Translations under genes and position numbers: made by a program
In this document: in pieces, positions 35,120-43,774 of the stretch
How the letters are laid out: each line of letters begins with the position of its first letter
Position numbering within the stretch: the first letter of the stretch is position 1
The notes under the pieces: model-generated
What the model was told of the DNA's origin: nothing
Databases searched by the model: none
What the model saw: only the letters and a program-made list of their open reading frames with translations
Assembly (NCBI GenBank): GCA_000531095.1
Contig: HG799462.1
Coordinates: 1,204,948 to 1,268,947, forward strand
Length of the DNA stretch: 64,000 bases
Source: Gemmata massiliana
GTDB lineage: Bacteria > Planctomycetota > Planctomycetia > Gemmatales > Gemmataceae
Direction of reading: 5' to 3'

Positions 35120-36523
35120 CTATTTCTTCGGCGCCGCGAACGTTCTGAGGTCGATCTCGCCGGGGGTAGGACCGAGTGGCACCGTGTAACCGTAATGGCG
35201 ATATGCATCAAATGAAAAGTTGTACTTAACGGTCGGGTGTTCAATACGACTAAACGTTGCCTTGGTGTAACCGGCCGCTCCACACGCCGCGAATACTGGG
35301 TGGAGGTAGTCGCTTGAGTGCTCCTTGTACGCAATAACGCGGAGCTTCTTCGGTCCCTTCGGATCGTTGAACGCGCGGCTCAGGTACTTGGTGAGAGCGT
35401 CCAGGTTGGAACAGGTGATCTCGGCAACACGATCGTTTATCACTTCGCGAATGGTGTAAGCCGCCTTCCCCGCATCCCCAACCACAACCGCAACGTCTTT
35501 TCCCAATTCGGCTGCGGCGTCTGCTTCGGCTTTTTCGCGCTTCGCGTCTTCGAGTTTCTGCTTTTCGGCCTTTAATTCTTCGAGCGTGGTGTCGAGGAGC
35601 TGCTTCTGTTTTTCCAGGTCGGCGAGCCGCTTTTCGAGCCGCTTCATCGTGTCCGGTTCTTCGGGCGCGTTATTCGTTCCGCCCCGGCTGAGCGGCTCGG
35701 TTGCCTGAGCAACGCTTTCCGAGCGCCCCGTCAGACCGAGTCCCAATATGCCCGTACCAACGACGAGCACGGCGACTACGGTCGCGGTCATGATCTTCTT
35801 CATCCAGAACATGCGAAGCACTCCGTCGGTTAGCCCGGCCACCGCCGGTGACACACCGGTCGCGGCCAGGGTCGAAGTCGAATAAACCGTTGCGGCTCGA
35901 ATGGTGGCTGTCGCCAACCCGGTTGGCAGAGCCACCGCCGCGCCCACCAGCGCGACCGGAATGCCGTTACCCAAACGTGCCCGAAGCCGCTCGAACGCAC
36001 GATTGAGGCGTGCGGAGAGTGTTCCTTCGGGGCAGCCGAGGCGCTCGGCCGCTTCGCGCCGCGTTAGCCCCTGTAAGTGGCACAGCACTACAGGTTCGCG
36101 ATACCGCTCCGGCAGCGCGAGTAGGGCCGCGTCGAGGTCGAGTTTGTTTTCGGCGGTTCCCGTGGTGGGAGCGGGCACCTCGTGTTCCATTGGTCCCGTA
36201 ACGACCGCTCGGCGCCGGTTCGTTCGGTTCACGTTTCGGGCCGTCATCAGCGCAACGCGGTACAGCCACGGACCGAGCGGCGTGTTACCGTGCAAGCTCT
36301 CGGCTCGGCGGAGCAGGACGAGGAACGTCGCCTGGAACGCATCTTCTGCATCCTGCGTGTGGGTGAGTGCCCGCCGGCACGCGCCCCACACGACCGGCCC
36401 GTACCGGCGCACGAGTTCCGCGAACGCGGCTTCGTCGCGCGCGGCCAGGAAGCGGTCGAGGAGGTGCCGATCGGTTGTGGCGTCCGCGCGCTGATCGCGG
36501 AGAATCATCAGAACCCGGTTCAT
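35120..36523 (-). CDS. ECF sigma-70 factor with transmembrane and coiled-coil segments
   Basis: ATG 36523 is preceded by GGGGGCATG, a purine-rich start, and gives 467 residues. Region 2 (about 20-85) has LLDRFLAARDEAAFAELVRR and EDAFQATFLVLLRR, region 4 (about 130-185) has LPERYREPVVLCHLQGLTRR followed by EAAERLGCPEGTLSARLNRA. A hydrophobic helix follows near 250 (ATVVAVLVVGTGILGLGLTG), then a long coiled coil at about 290-345 (KRLEKRLADLEKQKQLLDTT), and a C-terminal folded part (TCSNLDALTKYLSRAFNDPK, YAYKEHSSDY-like). No separate anti-sigma gene is nearby, so autoregulation through the attached domains is plausible. The C-terminal fold is unassigned. Confidence 0.8.
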   Translation of the reverse strand: MNRVLMILRDQRADATTDRHLLDRFLAARDEAAFAELVRRYGPVVWGACRRALTHTQDAEDAFQATFLVLLRRAESLHGNTPLGPWLYRVALMTARNVNRTNRRRAVVTGPMEHEVPAPTTGTAENKLDLDAALLALPERYREPVVLCHLQGLTRREAAERLGCPEGTLSARLNRAFERLRARLGNGIPVALVGAAVALPTGLATATIRAATVYSTSTLAATGVSPAVAGLTDGVLRMFWMKKIMTATVVAVLVVGTGILGLGLTGRSESVAQATEPLSRGGTNNAPEEPDTMKRLEKRLADLEKQKQLLDTTLEELKAEKQKLEDAKREKAEADAAAELGKDVAVVVGDAGKAAYTIREVINDRVAEITCSNLDALTKYLSRAFNDPKGPKKLRVIAYKEHSSDYLHPVFAACGAAGYTKATFSRIEHPTVKYNFSFDAYRHYGYTVPLGPTPGEIDLRTFAAPKK

Positions 36524-36703
36524 GCCCCCATACTGTCCGGAAATTGTCCCGCGCGTGCAGAAAAAATGGGGCGAGTCGTAACAACTCGTGGCGGGACGTT
36601 TGCCTACCTGTGACCGCGAAAGCCACAACCGCTGTCGCCCAACCGCCGACCTCACTTGCGTTCTGGCGGGACAACGACCCCGGCGAGAGATAAAACCCAC
36701 CGC

Positions 36704-37507
36704 ATGAACCCCATCGACTCTCTCTTTCAGCGGCTCCGCGCCGCGAAACGCGCCGCGTTCATGCCGTTCGTGACCGCCGGCGACCCGGACATCACTTTTA
36801 CGCGCGAACTCCTTCCCGCCGTCGCTGAGGCAGGCGCCGATCTCATGGAGATCGGGTTCCCGTTCTCCGACCCGATCGCCGACGGTCCCGTAATCCAGGC
36901 GTCGTACACGCGGGCACTGGCGCAGAAGCTGAAACTCGCGGACGTCTTCGCCGCACTGCGTGACACCACCGCGCGCCCGGGTTGGAGCGCGCCACTCGTT
37001 TCGATGGCGTCGTACTCGCTGATGTTCAAAATGGGGCCGGCCGCGTTCATTGATGCGGCGAAGGCGGCCGGCGTAAGCGGGGCTGTGGTGCCGGACGTGC
37101 CCGTTGAGGAAGCGGAAGAACTCTCGAAGCTCGCCGCGGACCGTGATTTCAAGCTCGTCCTGTTGGTCACGCCCACGACGTCGCCGCAGCGCGCGGAGAA
37201 AGTGGTGAAGGCGTGCGGTGGGTTCGTGTACGTCGTGAGCGTGGTGGGTATCACCGGGGCGCGAGAGGCACTACCCTCTGCACTACGCGAGCAGCTCACG
37301 CGGCTCCGGACCATGACCGACCTTCCGCTGTGCGTCGGGTTCGGGGTGAGCCGGCCCGAACACGTCCGCGAACTGAAGGACATCGCCGACGGGGTGATTG
37401 TCGGCAGCGCCGTAGTGAAGAAGCTGGAAGCCGCCGGGACCGACCGCGCGAAGGCACTGGCCGACGTGAAACAGTTGGTGAGCGAACTACGCGGCGCGCT
37501 GAACTAA
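36704..37507 (+). CDS. trpA: Tryptophan synthase alpha subunit
   Basis: ATG 36704 gives a 267-residue protein of normal TrpA length. The catalytic glutamate lies in ADLMEIGFPFSDPIADGPVI, with the second acid at ADGP; the phosphate loop is VGFGVSRPEHVRE and the last conserved segment is ADGVIVGSAVVK. TrpA cleaves indole-3-glycerol phosphate to indole and glyceraldehyde 3-phosphate, passing indole to TrpB. No trpB or other trp gene is adjacent in the window; the gene stands alone between a sigma factor and a DUF1444-like gene. A short sequence of about 180 bases separates it divergently from the ECF gene. Confidence 0.95.
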   Translation: MNPIDSLFQRLRAAKRAAFMPFVTAGDPDITFTRELLPAVAEAGADLMEIGFPFSDPIADGPVIQASYTRALAQKLKLADVFAALRDTTARPGWSAPLVSMASYSLMFKMGPAAFIDAAKAAGVSGAVVPDVPVEEAEELSKLAADRDFKLVLLVTPTTSPQRAEKVVKACGGFVYVVSVVGITGAREALPSALREQLTRLRTMTDLPLCVGFGVSRPEHVRELKDIADGVIVGSAVVKKLEAAGTDRAKALADVKQLVSELRGALN

Positions 37508-37575
37508 TTCGATTTGGTGCGTTCATCCGGGCCGGTTGTGGCGAGCCTTTGCCACAGAACCGGCGCGGTTCGTAC

Positions 37576-38454
37576 TTACGGGCGCGGGCCTTCCAGTGCC
37601 TGAAGTGCTTCGATGAACAGGTCCGGCGGGTCGATGACGGAGTCCCCGTTCTTCAGCGTGATGAACGGGTGCCACATCCCCTGCCACACCCAAAACACGT
37701 CGTCGGTGATCGGGTAAGCGTGTTCGCGGAAGTTCTCCGTCGCGAACAGGTGTAGCCCGTGAACGTTCTTGATCGCGGGGAACGACACCGGCCACACGGC
37801 CAGTTCCTCGCGGCTCGGGATCGCGACCCAGAACCCCGCGGGCGAGTCCGGCATCAGCTCTTCCAGGAGCAGCGCGCGGGTCGCGTCGTAGCTGTCGCCG
37901 GTGTGCCCGATGTAGATGTCGTGTTCCGGTGACGCGCGCTCGAAGAAATCGGCCGGGGTCGCGGTGCGCAGGTTTTCGAGCGCGACATCGAGCAGGTCTT
38001 CGCCGCGCTTGCGGCTCCGCTTCAGCATCTCGTCGGTGACGAACGCCATCGTCTGCGGGAAATCGACAACGAGCGTGATTTCGAGCCCCGTACCGGGGAG
38101 CGGAATGCCCCACGGGTGTGCGACGGTGCGATTGAACGGACGCCCCAAGCGCGGGCGCAGGCGGTCGAGGATCGTGGTGAGGTCGTTCGGGATGTCCGGC
38201 GCGGCGACGGCGCGGGCGAGGCGGTCGAGGAACGAGTGAATCATTTCCGGCCACTCGGCCGGTTCCGCGGCGCGCACGCGACGGTGCAAGTTACTCAGCC
38301 CGATGTACTGCTCGTCGCCCCCCTCCGGCGGGCGGACGTTCACGCCGTTCTGTTCCCAGTCGACGATGGTGTACCCGTCGCTCGCGAGCCGCGCGCTAAC
38401 GGCCGCCCGGAAGTCTTCGGGGAAGTGAGAAACGGGTTCGTCGGCAGCGGACAC
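37576..38454 (-). CDS. DUF1444-like protein
   Basis: GTG 38454 with GGAGG at 7 bases is chosen; an ATG at 38487 would overlap the upstream gene by 17 bases. The 292-residue protein has no signal peptide. It shows DUF1444-like features: FPEDFRAAVSARLASDGYTI near the start, then YIGLSNLHRRV, PFNRTVAHPWGIPLPGTGLEITLVVDFP, and HDIYIGHTGDSYDATRALLLEEL. The family has no assigned activity. It follows the universal stress protein gene by 16 bases, so the two are probably cotranscribed. Confidence 0.6.
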   Translation of the reverse strand: MSAADEPVSHFPEDFRAAVSARLASDGYTIVDWEQNGVNVRPPEGGDEQYIGLSNLHRRVRAAEPAEWPEMIHSFLDRLARAVAAPDIPNDLTTILDRLRPRLGRPFNRTVAHPWGIPLPGTGLEITLVVDFPQTMAFVTDEMLKRSRKRGEDLLDVALENLRTATPADFFERASPEHDIYIGHTGDSYDATRALLLEELMPDSPAGFWVAIPSREELAVWPVSFPAIKNVHGLHLFATENFREHAYPITDDVFWVWQGMWHPFITLKNGDSVIDPPDLFIEALQALEGPRP

Positions 38455-38470
38455 TGAGAGCCTCCTGCGA

Positions 38471-38902
38471 TCAGGCGCGAGCGGCAACCGGCCGCTCCGG
38501 ACCCGCCGCGCCCTTCGGCAACTTCACCACCATTACGGAGCACGAAGCCTCGCGCATCACGCGCTCGGCCACGCTGCCCATCACGAGCCGGTCGGCCCCG
38601 GCGCGCCCGTGCGTGCCGATCACGATCACGTCGATCCCGGCGTCGGCGGCGTACCGGGTGATCTCGGTCGCCGGGTCACCCTCTAATAGTATGTGGCTCA
38701 CCGGGATCTTCGGGTTCGCGGGGCGCACCTGTTCCAGTTGGTCCCGCCAGTGCGCCGCGGAGTCGGGCGCGCCGGGCGCGTGAACGTACACAATAGTCAG
38801 GCTCGCACCGGACGCCTCGGCCAGCCCGACCGCGTGGAAGTACGCCTGGTTCGAGTAGCTCGAAAAGTCGGTCGGGTACAGGATGCGCGTGACGCGGATC
38901 AT
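38471..38902 (-). CDS. Universal stress protein (UspA family)
   Basis: The 143-residue protein has the UspA fold: RILYPTDFSSYSNQAYFHAV at the start, SLTIVYVHAP and the ATP-binding motif G-x2-G-x9-G-(S/T) in IGTHGRAGADRLVMGSVAE, and VMREASCSVMVVK at the end. The glycine-rich signature is intact, suggesting ATP binding. UspA proteins respond to nutrient or redox stress, but the ligand here is not known. The start has a modest ribosome binding site. The gene is first in a two-gene unit with the DUF1444-like gene. Confidence 0.9.
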   Translation of the reverse strand: MIRVTRILYPTDFSSYSNQAYFHAVGLAEASGASLTIVYVHAPGAPDSAAHWRDQLEQVRPANPKIPVSHILLEGDPATEITRYAADAGIDVIVIGTHGRAGADRLVMGSVAERVMREASCSVMVVKLPKGAAGPERPVAARA

Positions 38903-39316
38903 TAGTTGGCCCCGCGAAGTCAGGTGGCCCGGTCAACGACCACCGCTCCTATCGTACCAACGGAACCGGACGAAGGAAGGCGGGAACTGTGGTTGCTCGT
39001 GGCTGGTGAACCCCACCCGCAAGAGTGGTGGGTGGACTCAAAGACAACAGATGTGCTTATCGAGGCGTGGTGTGGACGCGCCCGGCAAGAGGCAACCGAC
39101 CCACCGCCCTTGCGGGCGGGGTTCACCAATCTGGCACTTTGTGGGAATTGGCGAAGTGGGGGAGATTCGCCTGGGCGTCCGATTGGCTCGCGAAACTCCC
39201 TAAGTCGCCGTGCTTTCCACAGCATATAAAGGGCGCGCAAGTCCGTTTAATCCAATCAATCTATCTCTGCCGATTGTAACAGTGTATGTGTGCGTTCCAC
39301 GATTTGAGGCGCGGAC
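38903..39316. other. Intergenic region with inverted repeat
   Basis: About 410 bases without a gene between a minus-strand universal stress gene and a plus-strand BBP7-like gene. Imperfect 29-base arms (39005-39033 and 39099-39127, three mismatches) flank a 65-base centre; each arm carries GGTGAACCCC and GGTGGGT. The rest probably holds divergent promoters. No tRNA or ncRNA was recognised. Confidence 0.5.
39005..39127. repeat. Imperfect inverted repeat, possible dispersed palindrome
   Basis: The left arm starts GGTGAACCCCACCCGC and the right arm, read in reverse complement, starts GGTGAACCCCGCCCGC; three positions differ over 29 bases. The 65-base interior has no open frame. This could be a REP-type element or a small nonautonomous mobile element; no transposase or target duplication is seen. 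Confidence 0.55.
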
Positions 39317-40648
39317 ATGCGGTATCGGTTGTGTGTGACTACAGCGACGCTCGTGTTGCTTGTAGTCGGCGCACGCGCCGATGAGCACGCAATACCGGCG
39401 TGGGAGTTACCGCCCCCGAATACCGACCCTTTCAGCGCGCCGTTTTTTCAACCGTCGAATTCGTCAGGGCACTCTCGTGACACACCGAACTCGGCCCTCG
39501 TGGACGCCGTTATCACGCACGATCCGCGTGCGGTGACGTTGCCCTCCGAGGTCGTTGGGGCGCGCGCCTGTTGTTGCAACCTCACGACGTGGGCCACGAT
39601 GGAGTTACTGATCGGGCGCACGCGCGGGCCGAGCGTCGCGCCCATCGTGACGACAGGCCCGGTGTCTGCGGGTGCATTTGCCGGCGCGATCGGCCAACCG
39701 ACCACGCTTCCATTATTTGGCGGGAAACGGATTCTCGATGACTGGCGCAGCGGATTGCGCATCGAACTTGGCGCGTGGATGGACAGCAGCCAGCAGAGCG
39801 GCATCGGGCTTCGCTTTTACTCACTGTTCACAACCAACGAACAGTTCCGCTCGGCCTCTAACAACCGGATCGTTATCAATGTTCCGCAATCGGTGAGTGC
39901 CGGGCCGGTCAGGATTCAAATCCCCGCGTTCGTGAGTTTCCCCGGCGCGAGTACGGGGCGCGTTGCGGCCAGTGCCGAAACGATGTTCGCGGGCGGGGAC
40001 TTGAACTGGCGCTACCTGATCGATCGGAACGAGTGGGGCCGCGTGGACACGCTCGTGGGCTACCGACAACTGCACCTCGTGGACTCGCTCGGGTCGAATT
40101 TCAACGTCGTACCCACCTCACCTGTCAGTGAGTCGTTGCTCGTGTCCCCACAATATGCGGGGGTCGACAACGTACACACGCGGAACAATTTCTATGGTCC
40201 GCAGCTCGGGCTGTGTGCCTCGGCCGGTGTGGGGCGCTTCTGGATCGAGGGGCACGCCGCGGCCGCGTTGGGGGTGACGGAGAGTTCGCTGGACTTCGCA
40301 CGTTCACGAACGGGTGTTGTCGCGTCGAACCCGGCCGCGATGCTCGCCACGCTCGGCGCACCGGCCTCTGCCACGAACTCCGTGATGGCCGCGACGACGA
40401 ACCAGGTGCCGACGATGCAATCGAACGTGGCGAGTCGGTTGTCGTACTTCGGTGTGGTGGGCGAGGGCGGCGTGCGGGTAAACTGGCGCGCCACCGACCA
40501 TGTTCGCTTCACGGCCGGGTACAGCTTCCTTTACTGGAACAACGTGCGCCGGGCGCAAGAGATGTTCATACTCGGTCCCGTGCTGCGACCGCAAGCGATC
40601 GACTTCACCACGCACCTGTTCAGCGTGGGGCTGGATCTGCGTTTCTGA
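39317..40648 (+). CDS. BBP7-family outer-membrane beta-barrel protein
   Basis: The 443-residue protein has a signal peptide (VTTATLVLLVVGARA, cleaved at about 21). The mature part has alternating hydrophobic strands and segments typical of planctomycete BBP7 proteins: ATMELLIGRTRGPSVAPIVTT, ILDDWRSGLRIELGAWMDSS, GDLNWRYLIDRNEWGRVDTL and YNNVRRAQ-like YWNNVRRAQEMF, ending SVGLDLRF with C-terminal Phe for Bam recognition. Some internal strands have Gly/Ala/Ser repeats. The role is an outer-membrane barrel of unknown substrate. The upstream region carries the inverted repeat at 39005-39127. Confidence 0.75.
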   Translation: MRYRLCVTTATLVLLVVGARADEHAIPAWELPPPNTDPFSAPFFQPSNSSGHSRDTPNSALVDAVITHDPRAVTLPSEVVGARACCCNLTTWATMELLIGRTRGPSVAPIVTTGPVSAGAFAGAIGQPTTLPLFGGKRILDDWRSGLRIELGAWMDSSQQSGIGLRFYSLFTTNEQFRSASNNRIVINVPQSVSAGPVRIQIPAFVSFPGASTGRVAASAETMFAGGDLNWRYLIDRNEWGRVDTLVGYRQLHLVDSLGSNFNVVPTSPVSESLLVSPQYAGVDNVHTRNNFYGPQLGLCASAGVGRFWIEGHAAAALGVTESSLDFARSRTGVVASNPAAMLATLGAPASATNSVMAATTNQVPTMQSNVASRLSYFGVVGEGGVRVNWRATDHVRFTAGYSFLYWNNVRRAQEMFILGPVLRPQAIDFTTHLFSVGLDLRF

Positions 40649-40779
40649 TCTCACATTGATAGCAACTCACGTCAGGTTCCACTTCGAGAAAGTTTTGTAA
40701 CAGCGCTCCTACTGAGCTACCGAACCCGCCGAAGCCCAATTACAACCCTCAAATCGCCCATCATCTCTGGAGAGTGCCG

Positions 40780-41301
40780 ATGAAGACGGTGCGTTGTTTC
40801 TGTGCGGTCGCGTTGGTGGCCGCACTGGTAGCTCCCGCAGCGCGCGGGCAGGATGCCCCCAAACCCGGTCCGGAGCACGAGATTCTCAAAAAGCAGGAGG
40901 GTAATTGGGATCTCGTGATGAAGTTCGGTGGGGGCGAGTCCAAGGGAACCGTGACGTACAAGATGGACCTCGGCGGGCTGTGGCTGTCCGGGACGCTGGA
41001 GAGCGAGCTTTTCGGCACGAAGTTCCAGGGCCGGAGCCTCGAAACCTACGACGCTGCCAAGAAGAAATACATCAGCGTGTGGACGGACAGCATGAGCACC
41101 CAACCGATGGTGATGGAAGGCACCTACGACAAGGACAAGAAAACGCTGACGCTGACCGGCGAGCACCCCGGACAGGACGGCAAACCGGCGAAGTGGAAGT
41201 CGGTGACCACGTTGACGGACGACAACACGATCAACTTCAGCATGTTCGTGGGCGACGACAAAGAACCGATGTTCACGATCGTCTACAAGCGAAAGAAGTA
41301 G
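40780..41301 (+). CDS. DUF1579 exported protein
   Basis: ATG 40780 (an ATG two codons upstream is also possible) gives 173 residues with a signal peptide (VALVAALVAPAARG). The mature domain has the DUF1579 pattern: EHEILKKQEGNWDLVMKF, DLGGLWLSGTLESELFG, SLETYDAAKKKYISVWTDS, TLTGEHPG and TLTDDNTINFSMFVGDDKEP. DUF1579 proteins are small beta-barrel-like folds of unknown role, common in planctomycetes. A rho-independent terminator lies 22 bases downstream. Confidence 0.85.
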   Translation: MKTVRCFCAVALVAALVAPAARGQDAPKPGPEHEILKKQEGNWDLVMKFGGGESKGTVTYKMDLGGLWLSGTLESELFGTKFQGRSLETYDAAKKKYISVWTDSMSTQPMVMEGTYDKDKKTLTLTGEHPGQDGKPAKWKSVTTLTDDNTINFSMFVGDDKEPMFTIVYKRKK

Positions 41302-41323
41302 CTCGGGCGCAACGCACGTGTGG

Positions 41324-41348
41324 CCCAGGCCCGCTGGCCTGGGTTTTT
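41324..41348 (+). terminator. Rho-independent terminator after DUF1579 gene
   Basis: CCCAGGCC and GGCCTGGG form an 8-bp stem with a CGCT loop, followed by TTTTTGTTTTGG. This is one of the clearest terminators in the window. Confidence 0.85.
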
Positions 41349-41548
41349 GTTTTGGTACGCTTCGTTGTGCCCGCCTTATACTGCGGCATCGCTCCACTTC
41401 GCCGCAGGTGCTTTCATGTCCGTCAGAGCGGGCGGCGCGCCGACCGGATTTCTGTCGCCCTTAGCTTGTCCCCCAACTGTAGCCAAAGATGCGCTCCCTG
41501 ATGTCGGTTGATTGGAGTCGAGTGGCCGGAGGAGTCGAAGAATATCTC

Positions 41549-42637
41549 ATGCGCACCCAAATCACACGCACCTCTGAGCAAAACGGGCAATCTTACCGCA
41601 AGCATTTTGAAGAATTCCGCGCCGATGCGGGGTACTCCCCGTTTTTCTTGTGCGGCGATGCCTTGAAGATTTTGGCCGACCTTCCGACCGACTCGATTGA
41701 TTGTGTGATGACTTCGCCCCCGTACTGGGGCCAACGGGATTACGGTGGTGGTGGCATCGGTCTGGAAGAGACGTGGCAAGAGTACGTTGTCAACCTGTCT
41801 GCCGTCTGCGAGCAGTTGAAGCGGGTGCTAAAACCGACGGGTTCTTTTTGGTTGAACATCGGCGACGCCTACCAGAACAAGAGCCTGCTCGGATTGCCCT
41901 GGCGGGTCGCTTTGACTCTCACAGATCAACAGGGGTGGGTTCTGCGGAACGATGTGGTGTGGAACAAGGTGAAGGGGGGGATGGATAACGCCACCGACAA
42001 GTTGCGGAATAACCACGAGTTCGTTTTCCACTTCGTCAAGAAAGCGAAGGGGTATTTCTACAACGTGGACGCCGCACGCCACCAACCCCGTCAGTCAAAG
42101 GTCGTGGGCGAACGGGTGGTATCCGCTACCGGCGTGAGCGGGGTGCGGTACCGACGGCAAATCGAACTCACTACGGCGATGAGCGACGAGGAGAAGAAAA
42201 CCGCACTGGTGGCCCTGGAAGCCATCCTGGCCGATGTTCGGGATGGCCGCCTCTCGGATTTTAGAATGATTATTCGGGGAGTTCAGCGAGCGACGCACTC
42301 AGACTCGGAGAAGGTATCGGGCCGAGCGCGGGAGCTGAGGGAGAAGGGTTTCTACTTTCTGAAGTACCACCCGAACGGGGCCAAGTTGAGCGACGTGTGG
42401 GAGATCGTGCCAGAGGATACACAGAAGCGGAAGACTCACTTCGCCCCGTATCCGGAAGACCTCTGCAAGCTCCCGATTCTGACCACCTGTCCCGAAGGTG
42501 GTATCGTTCTCGACCCGTTTGCCGGTACCGGGACGACGAACTACGTTGCCTTCCGTTTGGGTAGGAGATCCGTTGGTATCGAGATATCCCCCGAACACAT
42601 CAAGCACGCCCGTGAGCGGTGCAGGTTGCTGCTATGA
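41549..42637 (+). CDS. DNA methyltransferase (beta-class, TSPPY motif)
   Basis: ATG 41549 is chosen with GGAGGAG about 14 bases upstream; starts at 41489 and 41501 are also open. The 362-residue protein has motif IV as MTSPPYWGQRDY near its N-terminus and motif I as VLDPFAGTGTTNYVA near its C-terminus, the order of beta-class amino-methyltransferases. The SPPY form is frequent in N4-cytosine enzymes, so N4C is more likely than N6A. Between the motifs lie FWLNIGDAYQNKS, WVLRNDVVWNK and an inserted variable region (about 190-270), probably target recognition. The stop overlaps the NotI-like nuclease ATG (ATGA), so the pair is coupled. Base composition looks less G+C-biased than the neighbours. 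Confidence 0.9.
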   Translation: MRTQITRTSEQNGQSYRKHFEEFRADAGYSPFFLCGDALKILADLPTDSIDCVMTSPPYWGQRDYGGGGIGLEETWQEYVVNLSAVCEQLKRVLKPTGSFWLNIGDAYQNKSLLGLPWRVALTLTDQQGWVLRNDVVWNKVKGGMDNATDKLRNNHEFVFHFVKKAKGYFYNVDAARHQPRQSKVVGERVVSATGVSGVRYRRQIELTTAMSDEEKKTALVALEAILADVRDGRLSDFRMIIRGVQRATHSDSEKVSGRARELREKGFYFLKYHPNGAKLSDVWEIVPEDTQKRKTHFAPYPEDLCKLPILTTCPEGGIVLDPFAGTGTTNYVAFRLGRRSVGIEISPEHIKHARERCRLLL

Positions 42638-43548
42638 GCAAGGTTGTCGAGCTGTACGGTCTACCCACTATCCAGAAACCAATCGGAGGTTGGGGAGCCG
42701 CGGTGAAGAATGCGAAATGCCCTTACCTCGATCGCAAGTGCCTCAAGTGTCGGAAGAGCTCGCCGAATATCTCGATTGGGACGTGTTCGGTGCACGTCAA
42801 GAAGGACGATGGCACCCCGGAGCACATGATTATCTGCCCGTACCGGTTGCTCGAAGATCAGCAGATTTTCATCGACTGTCTTCCGCTGTTAACAAAGCAC
42901 GAGCACGGCAACGAGTATCACATCACGAACCAACTGAGCATCCCTGGCGGGAAGGTAGATTACTGCTTGGCTTCGGTTCGTAAGAACGGCGTAGTCGTGG
43001 ATTTTGTAGGTATCGAGTTTCAGACACTCGATACGACGGGCACCATTTGGCCGGAGCGCCAACGGTTCCTGCACTCTCAGAACCTCAAGGTAGGTACAAA
43101 GGACAGGGCATCCAAGAAGAAGTTTGGTATGAACTGGAAGATGACTGCGAAGACAATCTTAGTACAGTTGCTCCACAAGGTTGAGACTTTCGAGCACGCC
43201 GGCAAGAAGTTGGTTTTGGTCTGCCAGACGCGACTGCTGAAGTACATGCGTGATACCTTCCTGTTCGACCACGTCAACACCGATGATGAGTCGCACACTA
43301 TGCGACTCCATACCTACGACCTCCAACGCGTTGCGGGGGAGGGGTTCCAGTTGGTGGCGGGAGACAAGTTCAGTACGAACAGAGAAGGGGTGGAAAAGTG
43401 TCTGAGATTGAAAGATTCTGGTAAGATCGATGTTGATACACTCACGGTGCATGTTCAGTCAAAGATTACTAGCAACACGAAATTGTTGGTGACGAAACCA
43501 AGTAGCATTCCGGCACTTGAAAAAGACAAGAACAAAGACGGGGCGTGA
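42634..43548 (+). CDS. NotI-family type II restriction endonuclease
   Basis: ATG 42634 overlaps the methyltransferase stop by four bases. The 304-residue protein opens with a Cys cluster CPYLDRKCLKCRKSSPN ... GTCS, equivalent to the metal (iron)-binding CX-rich N-terminus of NotI. The core shows D in GKVDYCLA and the E-x-Q in VGIEFQTLDTTGT; NotI uses an Asp and a Glu-x-Gln as catalytic residues in a PD-(D/E)XK fold, so the active site appears intact. NotI cuts an 8-bp GC-rich site; the site here cannot be read from sequence and may differ. A methyltransferase is fused operonically upstream, as expected for a complete type II system. A terminator follows. Confidence 0.85.
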   Translation: MSKVVELYGLPTIQKPIGGWGAAVKNAKCPYLDRKCLKCRKSSPNISIGTCSVHVKKDDGTPEHMIICPYRLLEDQQIFIDCLPLLTKHEHGNEYHITNQLSIPGGKVDYCLASVRKNGVVVDFVGIEFQTLDTTGTIWPERQRFLHSQNLKVGTKDRASKKKFGMNWKMTAKTILVQLLHKVETFEHAGKKLVLVCQTRLLKYMRDTFLFDHVNTDDESHTMRLHTYDLQRVAGEGFQLVAGDKFSTNREGVEKCLRLKDSGKIDVDTLTVHVQSKITSNTKLLVTKPSSIPALEKDKNKDGA

Positions 43549-43613
43549 TTACATCGAAGGGCCGAACTGCGGTCGCGTAACCCCAGTTGCCTTCACAAGT
43601 ACGACAAGCCTCG

Positions 43614-43654
43614 CCCCGGGTCAGCCGAAAGGCATCCGGGGTATTTCGTTTTTT
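43614..43654 (+). terminator. Rho-independent terminator after restriction gene
   Basis: CCCCGG (43614-43619) pairs with CCGGGG (43636-43641), with an inner GCC-GAAA-GGC stem, followed by TATTTCGTTTTTT. The GAAA tetraloop makes the hairpin stable. It ends the methyltransferase-nuclease transcription unit. Confidence 0.8.
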
Positions 43655-43774
43655 GATAGCCCTTGCGCTATCAGCGTTCCCATATCGGTTATTGCGTGGT
43701 TAAATCCTCGCTTTGTGCTTACTTCTTGAGCTAATGATGTTGCGGTCGCGAGCACGGCTTGCTACCCTAGCTCT

